DNA of 64,000 nt from Guadua angustifolia (Eukaryota; Streptophyta; Magnoliopsida; Poales; Poaceae). Shown in pieces: positions 34,461-46,694 of this stretch. The notes beneath the pieces are model-generated. The model worked only from the letters and a program-made list of their open reading frames with translations, was not told where the DNA came from and made no database searches. Made by a program: the position numbers and the translations under genes. Location of the stretch: NCBI GenBank assembly GCA_036346375.1, contig CM070502.1:18142924-18206923 (forward strand). The letters are read 5' to 3'. The stretch's first letter is position 1; each line of letters starts with the position of its first letter.

Positions 34461-35378
34461 AGGTATTAAGGGGAGCACAACTGGTTGGAGAGCTTCATAA
34501 CTTTCCTGGAGTGATTAGAAGACCATTTATCTTCTTCTTCAGCAAGCCAAATTTGATAGTCTTTTTGCCAGTTTGGGCCACCATATCTCCAGAGGAAAAA
34601 GGACACATCAAAAGAAGAAGAGACAACCCTTTTAAGCCTCAGAACCAAGAAGGCAACTCTCTTTGATGGAACAGAAAACCGGAAGTGGGTGCTGGATGCT
34701 TGAAAAACATGAAAACCTGCTGGAGCACCCCCAAGGATCAAGTGCAAGGTTCGAGCAGTAGAAGAGAAATCAAGACGGAAAGAGAATCTCTTGAAAACGA
34801 CCAGAAGAAAGAAAGACCCTTGAGGCGAAGAAGAGGCATGATGGACCGAAGAACAAGCGGAGCGAAGCACTAAAGAACGAAAGTGATTACCAAGATCCTT
34901 GTACCACTGCACTGGATGAGAGGGATTCACCTTACTGAGAGCCATCCGAAGCTGACATTGTTATCGTCGGAGTCGGTCAACAAGACGGAGCGTTGCTACT
35001 GTGCCTCCGAACATAACACAAGTTGAACGCGAGGGGCCAATGCTAATTAAATCTTAAATCCTTGCTAAAGGAAAGCATGAATCATAGGGGAGGCCAGCCC
35101 GCCAGCCCCTCCTCCCTCGATCGCTCTGGGAACATGGCTTCACCATCAAGGGGCGTGGCGCAATGGTGAGCACGAGAAGTCCATCAGCAAATGTTTTTCT
35201 TTTATACAAGCATATCTCTTAGACTCTTACAGAAATCATATTACATTCTAACCGTTTTTCACGGCAAGCGTGAAAAATCCTTCTTTCTTTTGAATTGCTT
35301 TATTTTGTTTTTACATTTGAAAAACACATACATCCGCGAATGGTTCTTCAAAATATAAGACACACATCACAATAAAAG
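34461..35378. other. Region left of the copia element, no gene recognised
   Basis: The largest frame is a 159-codon minus-strand frame (34466-34945) with no domain recognised. An A-box-like TGGCGCAATGG lies at about 35157 but no B box follows. By position, the last bases before 35379 are the original continuation of the receptor-kinase 3' flank, before the copia insertion separated them. Confidence 0.35.
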
Positions 35379-35637
35379 TGAAAGCGGAAACAATTTCACG
35401 CAATAGTATTTGCATTGGCCAAACCGGCACATATATAGGAGAGGTTACAACCAAGGAAGAGATACAACCAAGGAAGGGATAATAACGGATTGCATCTAAT
35501 CCTAGTCATGCCTAATATAACCAATCAGCCAAATACAGAGATGCCGTGTATGGCACTATAGCCCATCTGGCAATACGCATGGCGTGAGCCCAGGTAAGGA
35601 CCGAAGATGCAGGAGGGTCATGCATGTATGTCTAACA
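35379..35637 (-). repeat. 3' LTR of the copia element (element orientation)
   Basis: On the minus strand it begins TGTTAGACATACATGC and ends CCGCTTTCA. The RNase H reading frame ends with the TGT TAG that forms the first six bases of this LTR. A purine tract (GCGGGGGAG on the minus strand) lies just before it, at 35638-35646. Confidence 0.95.
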
Positions 35638-36147
35638 CTCCCCCGCAGTCGAAACGGTAGCAGGCCGAACGTTGAGACTGGACCGGAACTCTGTGAAGAC
35701 AGACGTCGGGAGGCCCTTGGTGAAGATGTCGGCGTACTGGGATGATGTCGGCACATGAAGAACACGGACTTGTCCAAGGGCGACGCGCTCACGAACAAAA
35801 TGATGATCGATCTCCACATGCTTAGTCCGTTGGTGTTGGACCGGATTGGTGGAGAGATAAACTGCACTGATGTTGTCACAATAGACGAGCGTAGTCCGAG
35901 AGAGCGGTGAGTGAAGTTCGGCCAAGAGTTGGCGAAGCCAGCTGGCCTCAGCCACTCCATTGGCGACGGCGCAGTATTCTGCTTCAGCGCTGGACCGGGA
36001 GACGGTGGGCTGACGCTTTGATGACCAGGAGATCAGATTGTCGCCAAGAAAAATGCCATAACCAGAGGTTGATTTCCGAGTGTCAGGACAGCTAGCCCAG
36101 TCAGCATCAGTGTAGACAACCAGATGTTGGGGGGAGGTCCGATGCAA
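35632..36147 (-). pseudogene. pol: Copia RNase H
   Basis: The frame reads VVYTDADWASCPDTRKSTSG (first Asp of RNase H), SRSSAEAEYCAVANGVAEASWL (Glu), VYCDNISAVYLSTNP (Asp) and HVEIDHHFVRERV (His and Asp), the full copia RNase H set. It is open across the domain but is cut from the RT by a frame break near 36180-36240. The stop lies inside the LTR edge. Confidence 0.92.
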
Positions 36148-36223
36148 TAGAAGACCATGGTCAAGCGTGCCCTAAAGGTAGCGAAGGATGCGCTTGATCA
36201 GGGCAAGATGCGGCATCCGGGGA

Positions 36224-37052
36224 TCATGCATAAATAGACAGACCTACTGAACGGCATAGGCAATGTCGTATGGTGAAAGTCGCATCGCAAGGCACCGCAA
36301 GATCAAGGTAATGAGTGGCATCATCAATAGGATCACCGGCACTGGAGAGCTTGGAATGAGTATCGACTGGAGTACTGCAAGGCTTGCACTCAGACATGCC
36401 GGCCCGTTCAAGTATCTCAAGAATATAGTGACGCTGTGAGAGATGCATGACCCCATCACGTCTAGTCACAGATAAGCCCAAGAAGTGATGAAGTGGCCCC
36501 AAATCCTTCATAGAGAATTCCTGCTGGAGAGCAATTATAGTCCGTCGAAGAAGGGCATCAGAGGAGGCTGTAAGGACGATGTCATCCACGTAGAGTAGTA
36601 AATAAACCATATCAGCACCACGGCGATAGATGAAAAGTGACGTATCTGACTTGGCCTCCAAGAATCCCAAGGAGAGAAGATGTGTGGCGAAGCGACTGAA
36701 CCAAGCACGGGGAGCCTGTTTGAGCCCGTAGAGAGACTTGTTGAGGCGGCACACATGATTGGGATAGGCCGGATCAACAATGCCAGAAGGTTGGACACAG
36801 TAAACCGTCTCAGAGAGAGTGCCATGCAGAAAAGCGTTCTTCACATCAAGTTGGTGAACTGGCCAGTCACGAGAGAGCCAAAGTGAGGATTGTCCGGATA
36901 GTAGCGGGCTTGACCACGGGGCTGAATGTCTCATCATAATCAATACCAGGCCGCTGTGTGAAACCACGGAGAACCCAACGAGCCTTGTAGCGATCAAGAG
37001 AACCATCAGGATGCAGCTTGTGGCGAAAAACCCATTTGCCAGTCACAATGTT
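36224..37052 (-). pseudogene. pol: Copia reverse transcriptase, main part
   Basis: The frame reads VHQLDVKNAFLHGTLSETVYC, the first catalytic Asp block of copia RT. It is followed by RLNKSLYGLKQAPRAWF, the LLLYVDDIVLTASS catalytic block and FSMKDLGPLHHFLGL. The start of the domain is on the far side of the 4.8-kb insert (41873-42111). There are frame shifts near 36900 and 36330. Confidence 0.93.
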
Positions 37053-40000
37053 TGTAACATCCTGAAAATTCTAAAACAAAGGAAATGCTATAATGTGAAT
37101 TTGTGTTTTGAGTATTTTTGAGTTTTATGGAATTTATGATTTTCTCAATTGATTTCTTGGATATTGTAATTGCAAAGACAATAAAAGGAAACGGAGAAAT
37201 TAAAAGAACAAAAGAAGAGTTGGGAATAATTTATTTTCTCAATCCAAACTCGTGGAGAAACCAAATTATGCAATCGATAGAAATATGTGAATATCAATCA
37301 ATATTAAAAATGAAACAAAGGGTCAGTTTGACTAGAAACAAGCACCTTCCGGATTCGTGGAAAATATTCAGAGCTTATCTCCAAATGAAAAATTTACCAA
37401 GTTACCTTTGATACAAGATTTACCATCGGTAAAAATCTCGTAAAGTTATCGATGGGATAAGTTTCCAAATGATTCAAAAATGTAAAGCAACAAAAGCTAA
37501 AAAATAGAATGTCGAATTTTATAAATTATCGAGCAATATCTTGAGCTGAAAATTTCATCTAAGAATCCTTGTCCCCAAAATAATTTGAAAACAAAGTTTC
37601 AAAAATCTTACAAAAGATTTGAATCGCCTAGTAATTCAAATACGTAAATGGAAACTCGAGAATCGCATAATGTCGAATTTTAATAAATTTTATACTAAGT
37701 ATTTTAACCCCGCCTTCATCTCGAATTTATCTACTACTGTGAGAGAGCATACAAAAAGTATGAAAAGTCTCGCGAAGATTAGCTAGCGAATTAATGCAAG
37801 TTCAAGCACTTGCCCGAGTCAATCCTGCCGCTTGCTTTCACCGCCATGTGGGTCCCCGCCTAGATCCTTCCATCGATGCCAAGAAGCCCCGTGTCTTATG
37901 CCTCAGATATCACGCCACGCCCAAAACGCTGTAACTCCATCCCCATTTGCACCCTTGTGCCGAAACCTCCCGAGCTCAAGCAATCCCATGCCAACTTCTT
38001 CAAGGAACAAGTGTGAGCTCGACCATCCGCCCATTCCTCGAACCGAAAGCAAATCACCAAGGCTTCCTTCTTGTCTTCACTGAATATCAAGCTCTTTTCC
38101 CTCCGTTGTCGCTAAGCAAGAAAAGGGAGAGGTAGAAGATCAAGCAAACCGTAAGCCATTCTCAAATTCTCGCAACCGAAGCGCCTCTGAGTATCATCAA
38201 CCCATCTAGCTCCTTAATTTTAGTTCTTTCGCCGATCACCGTCACCACGCGCCCTTCTTCCTCATGGCGGCCACCGTGGCGCGCTTCCACAGCCGCCTCG
38301 CTTCAATTGATCGGTAATCGACTGGTGAGCTCACCGATGCTCAAGATTATATCGATTCAAACCGAGGCATCGCTTTTCTTCTTCTCCAAGGAGCATTCGC
38401 CATAGCCGCCGCCTCTGTCTCGGTGGGAGCTCTATTCCGGCCATCACCAACCGCAATAAAACCCATCGGTAGATGCATCTTGATGCCCTAGAACTAAAGG
38501 TACCACCGGTTGAGCACCCCCATGGCAGTAGCTTCATCGCCGCGAGCCCTAGTTCTTCCTCTGTTTGCCTCGCAGTAAACCTCAAGTGTTTTGACGCCTC
38601 GTGTCTCAAGTTAGTGTGTAACTCCGTGGTTTGTGCGCTTCTGCTCGGTCGAGATCTCGAGTCCGAATCCCGCTTGTCTCGGCAGTGAATGTTGATTTTG
38701 TTTCTTTGATTTTGGTTATGCTCGCAGGATACCTCAAATAAATTTGTTAGCCATGTTATCACAAAGAACCGTAGTTCAATGGTTATGACTCTCTCTCGAT
38801 ATAGCGTGTCTTACTTCAAATCCTGACATAATCGATTTAATTTTCCTTTGCCTCATTTTATTCATCTCTTTATACCTTTTGCTAGGAAGGTCCAAATAAG
38901 ATGAAACCAAATTCGTGACCTTGAAAAAAATAGTACCCTTGTTGATTATATGAAAATATATTCGTTGTGCAAATTTGAACTAAGAACGATAGGCCCTAAT
39001 GATCATTTATATAGAAAACATCTCAAATAAAAGTAAAATATCGCGGAGTTAGTTTTAAAACACTCTTATAGTCATCCCTCACGTATGCCTCGAAATGTGG
39101 ATAAATTATCCCAGATAGTGTAGTTGCAAATGAAAACTAAATCGATTATTTTGTGTTAACCTTGTGGCTGTTTATGCCTTTTGGGCAGCCTATACAAGAT
39201 CGCATCTAAATGCAAAATAGTAAAATAATAGCTCATCAACATTCTATGGTATTTATACCATCATAAGATGTGAAAACATTTCATTCATCGTCTTCTTCGC
39301 ATATAGAACTTATCGTCGCAAATACCTTAAATGACCACAATCTGCACCGAAACCATAGTGCTTAAGCATTTTCGTCAACTTGTAGGATAGCTCGTCTGAA
39401 TGAGAATTTTATGAGGGTTGGTGCAGAAATGATATATAGGATATGTACTACTATATTCAAGGAAAATATTTTATTTACAAGCTGTTCTTCAGTTTGTTTT
39501 CGCTAGTACAATGACCTTAAGTGATAATTGTTCACTACCCGTTTTCAATTCGATTTCTTGTAATGTAAACCTTGATACCATATTAGCTTTTTCAACAATG
39601 AATATAATGTATCAGCCAAAGCCTAAAATTTATGGAATTATCTTAGGATTGTTATAGAAAGTATAAATCATCTTATTGTGAAGAAATAACCATATTTCAT
39701 CATGTTTTGCATGCAAATCCTAATAGCCAAATAACCTTAAGTGTTAAGCTTTTTGAACTTTATGATATGAATCGGTAAGAATGAAGAAGTCTCAGATATT
39801 AGATATTTGAATCACGAAATCTTCCTAAAAGCCTTGAATGTGTAACTAATAACCTATCTTAGGGATCTAGCCTATAGGATATGCTTTTTCATGGTTAATT
39901 AATGGATTAAATGCTATTCATTCATATCATTCAACAAAGTGACTAATGAACTAACTTTCCCTAATCTAAATAATTTTTGCATCCTGTATTTGAAGTTATA

Positions 40001-41872
40001 ATTATAAAATTCATAAAACAAGGATAGTTGATCCATAAAGGAAGTCATGCGTTATTTTTTTCTGCAAGATGTTAGCTTCTTGCGCGCTTGATCAACTAAA
40101 ACACGTAATATGAAATAATTTAATCCAACTCTTGGTTGTTCCTGTTTTCTGCAATGATTCTTTATTTGGATTTTATGTCTATCTTCTTTTGCCCCTTATT
40201 GAAGTTTGGTATTTGCCTTATTTTTTCCGCTGAACGACGTAGAGCCCGACGTTGTTGTTTCGTGCGTCACCTTCACAATCGCAGCTTTGTCTTCACCGTA
40301 AGCAATGATTAAGCAAGGCAAGCACCCTCCTTTGATCATGTTGATCCCAGTATTTAAATTCATTGTTTTACTAAACCAATTTATGCATGCGTTTACTTTA
40401 TGTAAATTGCTATTTTGTGGGTTGGTAGTTATACCTGCTGCCTCATTATCCTTCTTTGATAATTATGGACATGTGAACCTTGATAACCATAGATTGAGGA
40501 TAGGCACTACTTAATGTCATCATGGGTATATGCGTTCAAATTATTCATGCTTAGCCATGCTTTAGAATCAATGATGTAAATGATCGATTAAAATTGTTTC
40601 TTGAAAACATTGGAAATGGCAATGTTGGTTATGGATAGTTTGATTAAAAACCCAAAATAAAACTATGTTTTGATGCGGGCGATTATTGGCAATAGCCGGT
40701 TGTGCAAAAGGAATTGCACGTAGTGTAGGGGGAGATTATTGCCCGTGTCGGATTAAGGACCGAACATCGTGTTGTATGATCCAAGATAATCCGTACAAAC
40801 CACAAGTGGGGCAACCTTAAACCAAGTAAGTTATCTAGTTTAACTTTGCATTTTGGAAGGCCGAAGTAGTGCGGGCTCTCTTTTTTAAGGTTTGCTCGAC
40901 GGGGTGCCCACACCGAGGTGTTGGGAGTCACACTTTCCAATACAACGGTGTACGCCATACTTGGAAAGTTCCAACATTTCTATGCCCTGAGTTCTTCTAT
41001 CATAGTATGCGCTCAACGTCCCGTCGCTGGTGCAAAGTTAACTTAGGTAATGTAAAGGTTTTCGTCATGAACATTCTGGCCACACGCTAAAAGTGCGTGA
41101 AACATGCGGCAAAAAGAAAAGGTCATGACTTGTGGGTAAAGTTGTACACCTCTGCAGAGTTTAAATCTAATTGATTAGTCGTACCCGCGGTCATGGGTGT
41201 CTTGGCGAACTTGCGCGAGTTAGATGTTTCATTATTTTCAAAAGGGTTGGTTCTATTTGTTTTGCAACTGTGCTTTATGTTGAAGGGCTGACATTGATGG
41301 ATTTCAGGAATTGAATGATTCATCGCTCACGTCATGGAGGACTGTGAGTGTTATTTATGCTTTACTTATTTGTTATCAATCAATCTTGCTCTTACATATT
41401 TCGTTTGCAAACAACTTGATTTACAAATTCAAATTCGCTTTATGCAAATTAACTGTAGAAGCCTTTCCTTTGAAATGGCCTGCATATATTATAGGTTTTG
41501 CTCAAGTCTTGCGGAGTACGAAAGTACTCACCCTTGCTTATTCGTTATTTTTAGGTGTATGCTAGCGAAGCTTCGAAGGTTCATTTCATCGCAGGTTGCG
41601 GGATTCTTTTTGAAGCGATCTTTTCTAAGGATTTATGCCTCGTCAGTTGCCTGCGGGTTCGGATGGGCACACTACGAGATTTTGCCTCTTTGCTGCTGCA
41701 TACTCTGAGTTGTATTGATTCTTTGTATTTATCAGTTCCGCTTAATTAATATAATGTATGGTTGTGATTCCAATTGTTGAAATGTGCGTGCTAGCTACTG
41801 ATCCAAGGACTAGTACTGCGAGCACATTAGATTTCTATTTTTGCATTATGTGCTAAAATGGGGGTCGTTACA
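37053..41872. mobile_element. Large solo-LTR-like element inside copia RT, ATGTT target-site duplication
   Basis: The unit starts TGTAACATCCTGAAAATT and ends GGGGGTCGTTACA, so its ends form the TGTAAC/GTTACA inverted repeat of an LTR. ATGTT flanks it on both sides (37048-37052 and 41873-41877), and the copia RT reading resumes on either side. The 4,820 bp hold no gag or pol domain and no second internal copy, so the simplest reading is a solo LTR of a long-LTR gypsy lineage such as Tekay/Del. That lineage is an inference from the TGTAACA terminus and size. Pieces with a similar start occur at 32418 and 58707. Confidence 0.88.
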
Positions 41873-42411
41873 ATGTTGACACCGGACGGGGGGGAAACAA
41901 GGTCCCAAGTATGATTGTCCTGAAGAGCATTGAATTCTTCAGTCATGGCTGCGCGCCAGTTGGGATTAGCGAGGGCACCACGGTAAGTCTTGAGAAGTGG
42001 CGAGAGCACCTTGGCGTGGAGAGTCAACCGATCGGCCGGGAGGCGAAAGCCGGTTTTCCCCCGAGTGGTCATGCGATGTGCATTGGCCACAGGGGAAATA
42101 GGAACCACCAAAGGGGGGCTCCTGTGCGACTACACGCAGCAGAGCCGAGCGAGGCCAGCCTCGGGGGCGAAGCGGTGCAGCGAGACCCACTTTGCTGATG
42201 CGAGCGGTGGCGGAGCCGTCCAGCGCCAAGAGAGCTGAGCTGTGGTCGGCCCGGCAAAGCGAGAGGGGTAGCCTCAAGACCGCGAGGCGAGGCGTGTCCA
42301 GCGGTCGCTGGGTGTCAAGGCGCGTGTAGACCTACCGGCGGGGCATGTGTAGCGCCTCATGCAATGAAGTCGGGAAGAAGTGCATCGTCGATCCCGGGCC
42401 GGCGCTGCTGG
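41873..42411 (-). pseudogene. pol: Copia reverse transcriptase, N-terminal start
   Basis: The minus strand reads RMTTRGKTGFRLP..., then LANPNWRAAMTEEFNALQDNHTWDLVSPPSGVNIV, the start of the copia RT domain (RVT_2). The next residues continue at 37052 after the 4.8-kb insert. Upstream, 42277-42112 is a low-identity linker in other frames. Confidence 0.88.
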
Positions 42412-43767
42412 TGTTGGTGTTATGCCCTTGAGGCAGTCATATAGATGATTGTAACATGACTATGCTTATGAATAATAATATGATTATTGGTCCAATGAAT
42501 GTATATCATTATATTGATCAGCAAGTATGTGACTTGTTTATGAAACTCTCTACTTATTGATATAATTCGTAAGTATCTCGATCGGATATCATCGATAGGA
42601 CAACGATGAATAGATCAAGACATGTATTGATCGATGATTATGTTTCATAGATCATAGGATATGGAGATATCATCAATACATTGTGAACTCATGATGAAGA
42701 ACATGGGTTAGATAGACCCGCAATGGGACACTGCGAGAATGTTACATTCTTATGTGTCATCAAGGCATCTCATACATAGTGGATGTATGATCCTTAGACC
42801 CTAGATTGTCACATTCCCTACATGTGTAATAGTTTACCTTGGGGCCACCAAACACTATTTCCTAACCGGATAGTTATAAGGTAGCTTATGTTTACTATGA
42901 AACATGCAAGAGGGAAGTGAGCAAATAAGATGGAATTTGCCACTCCTGTAATCTGAGATATATGTCTAGGCCACTCGTGTGATATGATTAAGGAAGTGTA
43001 TGGCCATGCCGTGATTGAGAAGTCAATCACAACTTATTAATATATCACGGATACGAGAGATGGATTGAACTATCAAAGGATGACATACTTCTCGCCTTTG
43101 AGTTCGATCTTCATATAGTTTGGCAAAGGATTATTACATGAGTACTTTTGAAAGGTTCCATCCGACGGATCATATGCATTTGGGAGTTGGCATGCTCGCA
43201 AGGAACCGCTACCAACTATTGGATTGGAAAAATGGTTTTTCAATCTATGTACAAATGTACATGAACCTGCTGGTCACACACTTAACGGGCCGACGATTAA
43301 TTCGGATTGGATTCGTAATTAATGGGCCTCGTGGGCTTAACGCTACCGATGGGCCCCGCTTAGGGTTTCATCGCGTGGCTATATAAGGAGAGGGAAGGTG
43401 GGCGGCAGTGTTGTTGTTCACGCCCGTAACCCTAGCCTCCACCTCTCATTGCCCTTGCCGAAGCGACACGGTGCTTGCACACCGACGCACGCGCTCCATC
43501 CCTAACGTGTGGATCGCTGGTGACGCCGCTGCCATCGCGGGCGCAGGAGGACGAACCGCAGCGAGGACGATCCGCGGAGGACGATCCGCGCGAGGACGAT
43601 CCACGGAGGACGATCCACGGCGAGGACGATCCACTACACCAACGCTGGCGATTCCGCGAATCGCGCCTAGTGGTAATCCAACTCGGATCCCTTTCTTGCG
43701 AGTAGCTTTTCCGGTTATGCGGTAGAAATTTTAATTTATGCTAGCGTAGCATACCGCGCTCCCAACA
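42412..43767. mobile_element. Solo LTR (copy B), same family as 21341-22744
   Basis: It begins TGTTGGTGTTATGCCC and ends CGCGCTCCCAACA. It aligns along its length with copy A, with the same TATA-like CTATATAAGGAGAGG (about 43379) and a shorter GAGGACGATCC array. The flanking 5-mers (GCTGG and ACCGC) are not a duplication, so it may have arrived by recombination between elements or lost its duplication. It lies in the copia linker between integrase and RT. Confidence 0.85.
43545..43632. repeat. GAGGACGATCC minisatellite in solo LTR B
   Basis: About six units of GAGGACGATCCNC(GC) type occur here, fewer than in copy A (22483-22608). Confidence 0.8.
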
Positions 43768-44812
43768 ACCGCAATGTACGCGTGGCGCATGACCAGCGGG
43801 GGCAACAGAGCCAGACCGGGATGTACCTGCAGGGAGCCGAGACCCAATGGGTAGCGGCGAGTTATCCATGTCTAAGAGAAAATCAAGGTTAGTAGCAGGA
43901 GCCGTCGTGGGAGGTGAATCAGCAGTGTCGGCAAAAGGGAATGAGGTCTCATCGAATGTGACGTGGCGAGAGACGATGACCCGGTTGGAGCTTAGGTCAA
44001 GGCAGCGATAACCTTTGTGTTCGGCCGAGTAACCAAGGAACACGCACAGCGTGGAGCGCGGTGAGAGTTTGTTGGCAACGGTGGCAGAAATATTAGGGTA
44101 ACAGCGACAGCCAAAAACCCGAAGGTGGGAGTAGGAAGGGGGGAACCATGGAGGACATGGTAGGGAGTGGAGAACTGAAGAGTTTTGGTGGGGTGGCGAT
44201 TGATGAGATAGGTGGCAGTATGAAGGGCTTCCACCCAAAACCATGGGGGCATGCTGGCTTCAAAGAGTAGGGAGCGGATGACTTGTTAATGGTGCGAATG
44301 GCGCGCTCGGCCTTGCCGTTCTGTTGAGAAGTGTAGGGGCACGACATGCGAAGAGTGACGCCGTGGGTAAGAAAGAACGAGCGAGCTGAGGCGTTGTCAA
44401 ATTCGCGACCATTATCACACTGAATGGATTTTATAGTGGAGCCAAATTGAGTTCGGACATACGCAAAAAAGTGAGACAAAGTAGAAAAGGTGTCTGACTT
44501 GAGGCGTAGGGGAAATGTCCAAAAAAAGTGAGAGCAATCATCAAGAATCACCAAATAATATTTGTAACCGGAGACACTAGTGACAGGAGAGGTCCAGAGG
44601 TCACAGTGAATAAGAGCAAAATTTTGAGTAGCGCGAGAGGTTGATGAAGAAAAAGGTAAACGAGTATGTCTGCCCAGTTGGCAAGCATGACAAAGATTAT
44701 TCGCACTAGTGCCATGAGTACAAGAGATAGCAGTAGAGTGAATAAGGTGGTGGAGAGCGTCAGCGCCGAGGTGCCCAAGACGACGGTGCCAAAGCGAAGA
44801 AGTGACAACCAT
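43768..44812 (-). pseudogene. pol: Copia integrase with GAG-pre-integrase zinc finger
   Basis: From 44812 the minus strand reads SLWHRRLGHLGADALHHLI and NLCHACQLGRHTRLPF, the HHCC module. Then come LIHCDLWTSPV (first Asp), IKSIQCDNGREFDN (second Asp) and SQQNGKAERAIRTIN (Glu). Downstream frames 44252-43992 and 44244-43768 continue with FWVEALHTATYLINRHPT and FGCRCYPNISA...CVFLGYSAEHKGYRCLDLSS. At least two frame shifts (about 44270 and 44110) break it. Confidence 0.93.
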
Positions 44813-44852
44813 GGCTTATGGTCGGGAGATGACTAAGAAGAATGGGTAAAGA

Positions 44853-45212
44853 TCACCGCAAGCTATTGCACCTGGCGATCACGGTCTTGGTGAGAAGGTC
44901 CTTCACAGAAAGGCCAAACGGGTCAAACTCGACAGAACAATGGTTATCAATGGTAAAACGACGAACAGAAATTAGATTCTTAATGATTTGTGGTGTAACC
45001 AATACGTTCTGGAGGGTGAAAGGACCATGGGCTGAAGGTAATTGTGTGGAACCGGTAGAGGTGATGGGAATCAAGGAGTCGTTGCCAACTATGATACTGG
45101 AAGGAAAAAGAGAGGCAGAAGAGTTGGAGGTAGAGAGATTACCAGCATCTGGCGTTAGATGATTACTAGCGCCAGAATCCATGTACCAGGTGGAGGTCGA
45201 CGGAGGCGTCAA
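44853..45212 (-). pseudogene. pol: Copia aspartic protease
   Basis: The frame reads STWYMDSGASNHLT, with the Asp-Ser-Gly-Ala active site of copia protease, and FTLQNVLVTPQIIKNLISVRRFT, the usual following block. Two in-frame TAG codons (45213-45260) separate it from gag, and a TGA at 44853 plus a 1-bp shift separate it from the integrase module. Confidence 0.92.
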
Positions 45213-45251
45213 CTACATGGTGCTGAAGTTGTTGGCAAGAGCAGCTTGGTC

Positions 45252-46628
45252 CTAGCCATCAAACGTGCCAGGGCCGCTCATGGCACCCGGGACGCCAGAC
45301 TGGAAGGAGGGCACCGGGCCTGGTGCGACGCTAGGCGGGGCAGGACCAGGGACGAAGGGCGCGCCATAGATCGTGTTGTAGGGAGGGTAGCCGGGAACAC
45401 CAGAGATGCCAGGGAAACCACCATGCGCGCGCGGCGGCTCGGGCGAGCAACCGGGGACGGGCGACGCGCTTAGGAGGACGGGCGCACCGGCAGCCGACCA
45501 GACACTGCAGTGCCGTACCAGGTTGAAGAACGACGGGGGCCATCCGCCTTGTGCGCCAAGAGTGCCACCGCTGTTGCCACGGTTATTGTGCCGGTGACGG
45601 TTGTTCTGACGATTGCCGCCAGTCGTACTCATGGAACCACCGGCCGGGGAACCACGGGCGCCGGTCGGCTGACCGGCAGGAGCGCCAGGCACAGCACCAG
45701 GGGGTCCGGGCATGCCACGGCCGGCAGGCGGGGCGTCGTGGTGAGGAACGCCTGGGGAGGGACCGAGAACGCCGGCAGCAACAAGAGCTGTGGAAGGGGT
45801 GGCAGCCTTGTCGTTGAGGGTGAGCTCCTCAAAAAGAAGGTCGTTGCGGACGTCATCGAACGACGGGAACGGCTTCTGGCGCTTGAGGAGAGACGCCATG
45901 TAAACAAACTGGTCGTTGAGACCACGCAGTGCAGCCAAAACCAGGGTCCGATCGAGAACAGGCTCGCCCAAGCTGCCGAGTTGATCTGCCATGGACTTAA
46001 GTTTGTGAAAGTAATCAGAGATGGTGAGATCACCTTGCGCAAAGGTTCGGAACTGCGTGTCGAGAAGCATGGCGCGAGTTTCCTTGTTGCCAAGGAACAT
46101 GTCTTCGAGAGCAAGCCAAACGCCCCGACTAGTCGGCTGATGATCGGGATCGCTGGAGGTCATGACGATCTCAAGAAGATTGGCGGAGATGGTGCCAAAA
46201 ATCCAGGAGATCACGACACAGTCCATGCGGTGCCACGGCGCGACGTCGGGGCGAACATCGTCGGAGAGGACGTGGTCGGTGAGGGCGTACTTCCCGAGGG
46301 TGATGAGGTGGAGGCCGCGCCATTTGGGATACGAGGTGGAGCCTACCTCAAGAATCATGGGCACAAGAGCCCGGATGTTCGTGAGGGCGACCGCCTGTGC
46401 GTGGAGGTTGACGATGAGGAGGGCATCGGCCTCAGCTTCGAGACGACGACGCTCGGCGTCCTCGCGCTTGGCGTCCAGGCGACAACGCTCGGTGTTAGCC
46501 TCGGCAGCGGCGCGTCGTTGAGCCTCGCTGGCCGCACGCCGATCCTCCAGTATGCGCTGCGGCAAAATGCTGCGAAGGTCTTCAACCTCCTGGCGCAGCC
46601 GGTCAAGTTCGGACTGAACGCTAGCCAT
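45252..46628 (-). pseudogene. gag: Copia gag (UBN2 type)
   Basis: The ATG at 46628 opens MASVQSELDRLRQEVEDLRS, a coiled coil, then KRWRGL-type gag block (SYPKWRGLHLITLGKYALTDHV), WLALEDMFLGNKETRAMLLDTQFRTF, ISDYFHKLKSMADQLGSLG and VLAALRGLNDQFVYMASLL, as in UBN2 gag proteins. The C-terminal 150 residues are Pro/Gly-rich (PPAGRGMPGPPG...). The CCHC knuckle is not seen. The same frame is open back to 46748 through the primer site, but the coiled-coil start is the sensible one. It ends at a TAG at 45252. Confidence 0.92.
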
Positions 46629-46680
46629 GAAGGCGGCGGCGGCGGCGGATGATGCGGAAGCTATTAGGTCAGGAGGTAAC

Positions 46681-46694
46681 CTTATTTGATACCA
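46681..46694 (-). other. Primer-binding site of the copia element
   Basis: On the minus strand TGGTATCAAATAAG follows the LTR directly and begins like the initiator-Met primer site TGGTATCAGAGC. Confidence 0.75.

Noticed and set aside
35150..35185. A-box-like TGGCGCAATGG
   Set aside because: No B box follows at a suitable distance and no repeat copy is seen in the window.
38765..38835. tRNA-like stretch (GTAGTTCAATGGTTATGAC)
   Set aside because: It has D-arm-like bases but no proper anticodon stem or acceptor pairing, and it lies inside a solo LTR.
45510..46652. 380-codon plus-strand open frame
   Set aside because: It is the antisense of copia gag, which has recognisable UBN2 motifs on the minus strand; the plus frame has none.
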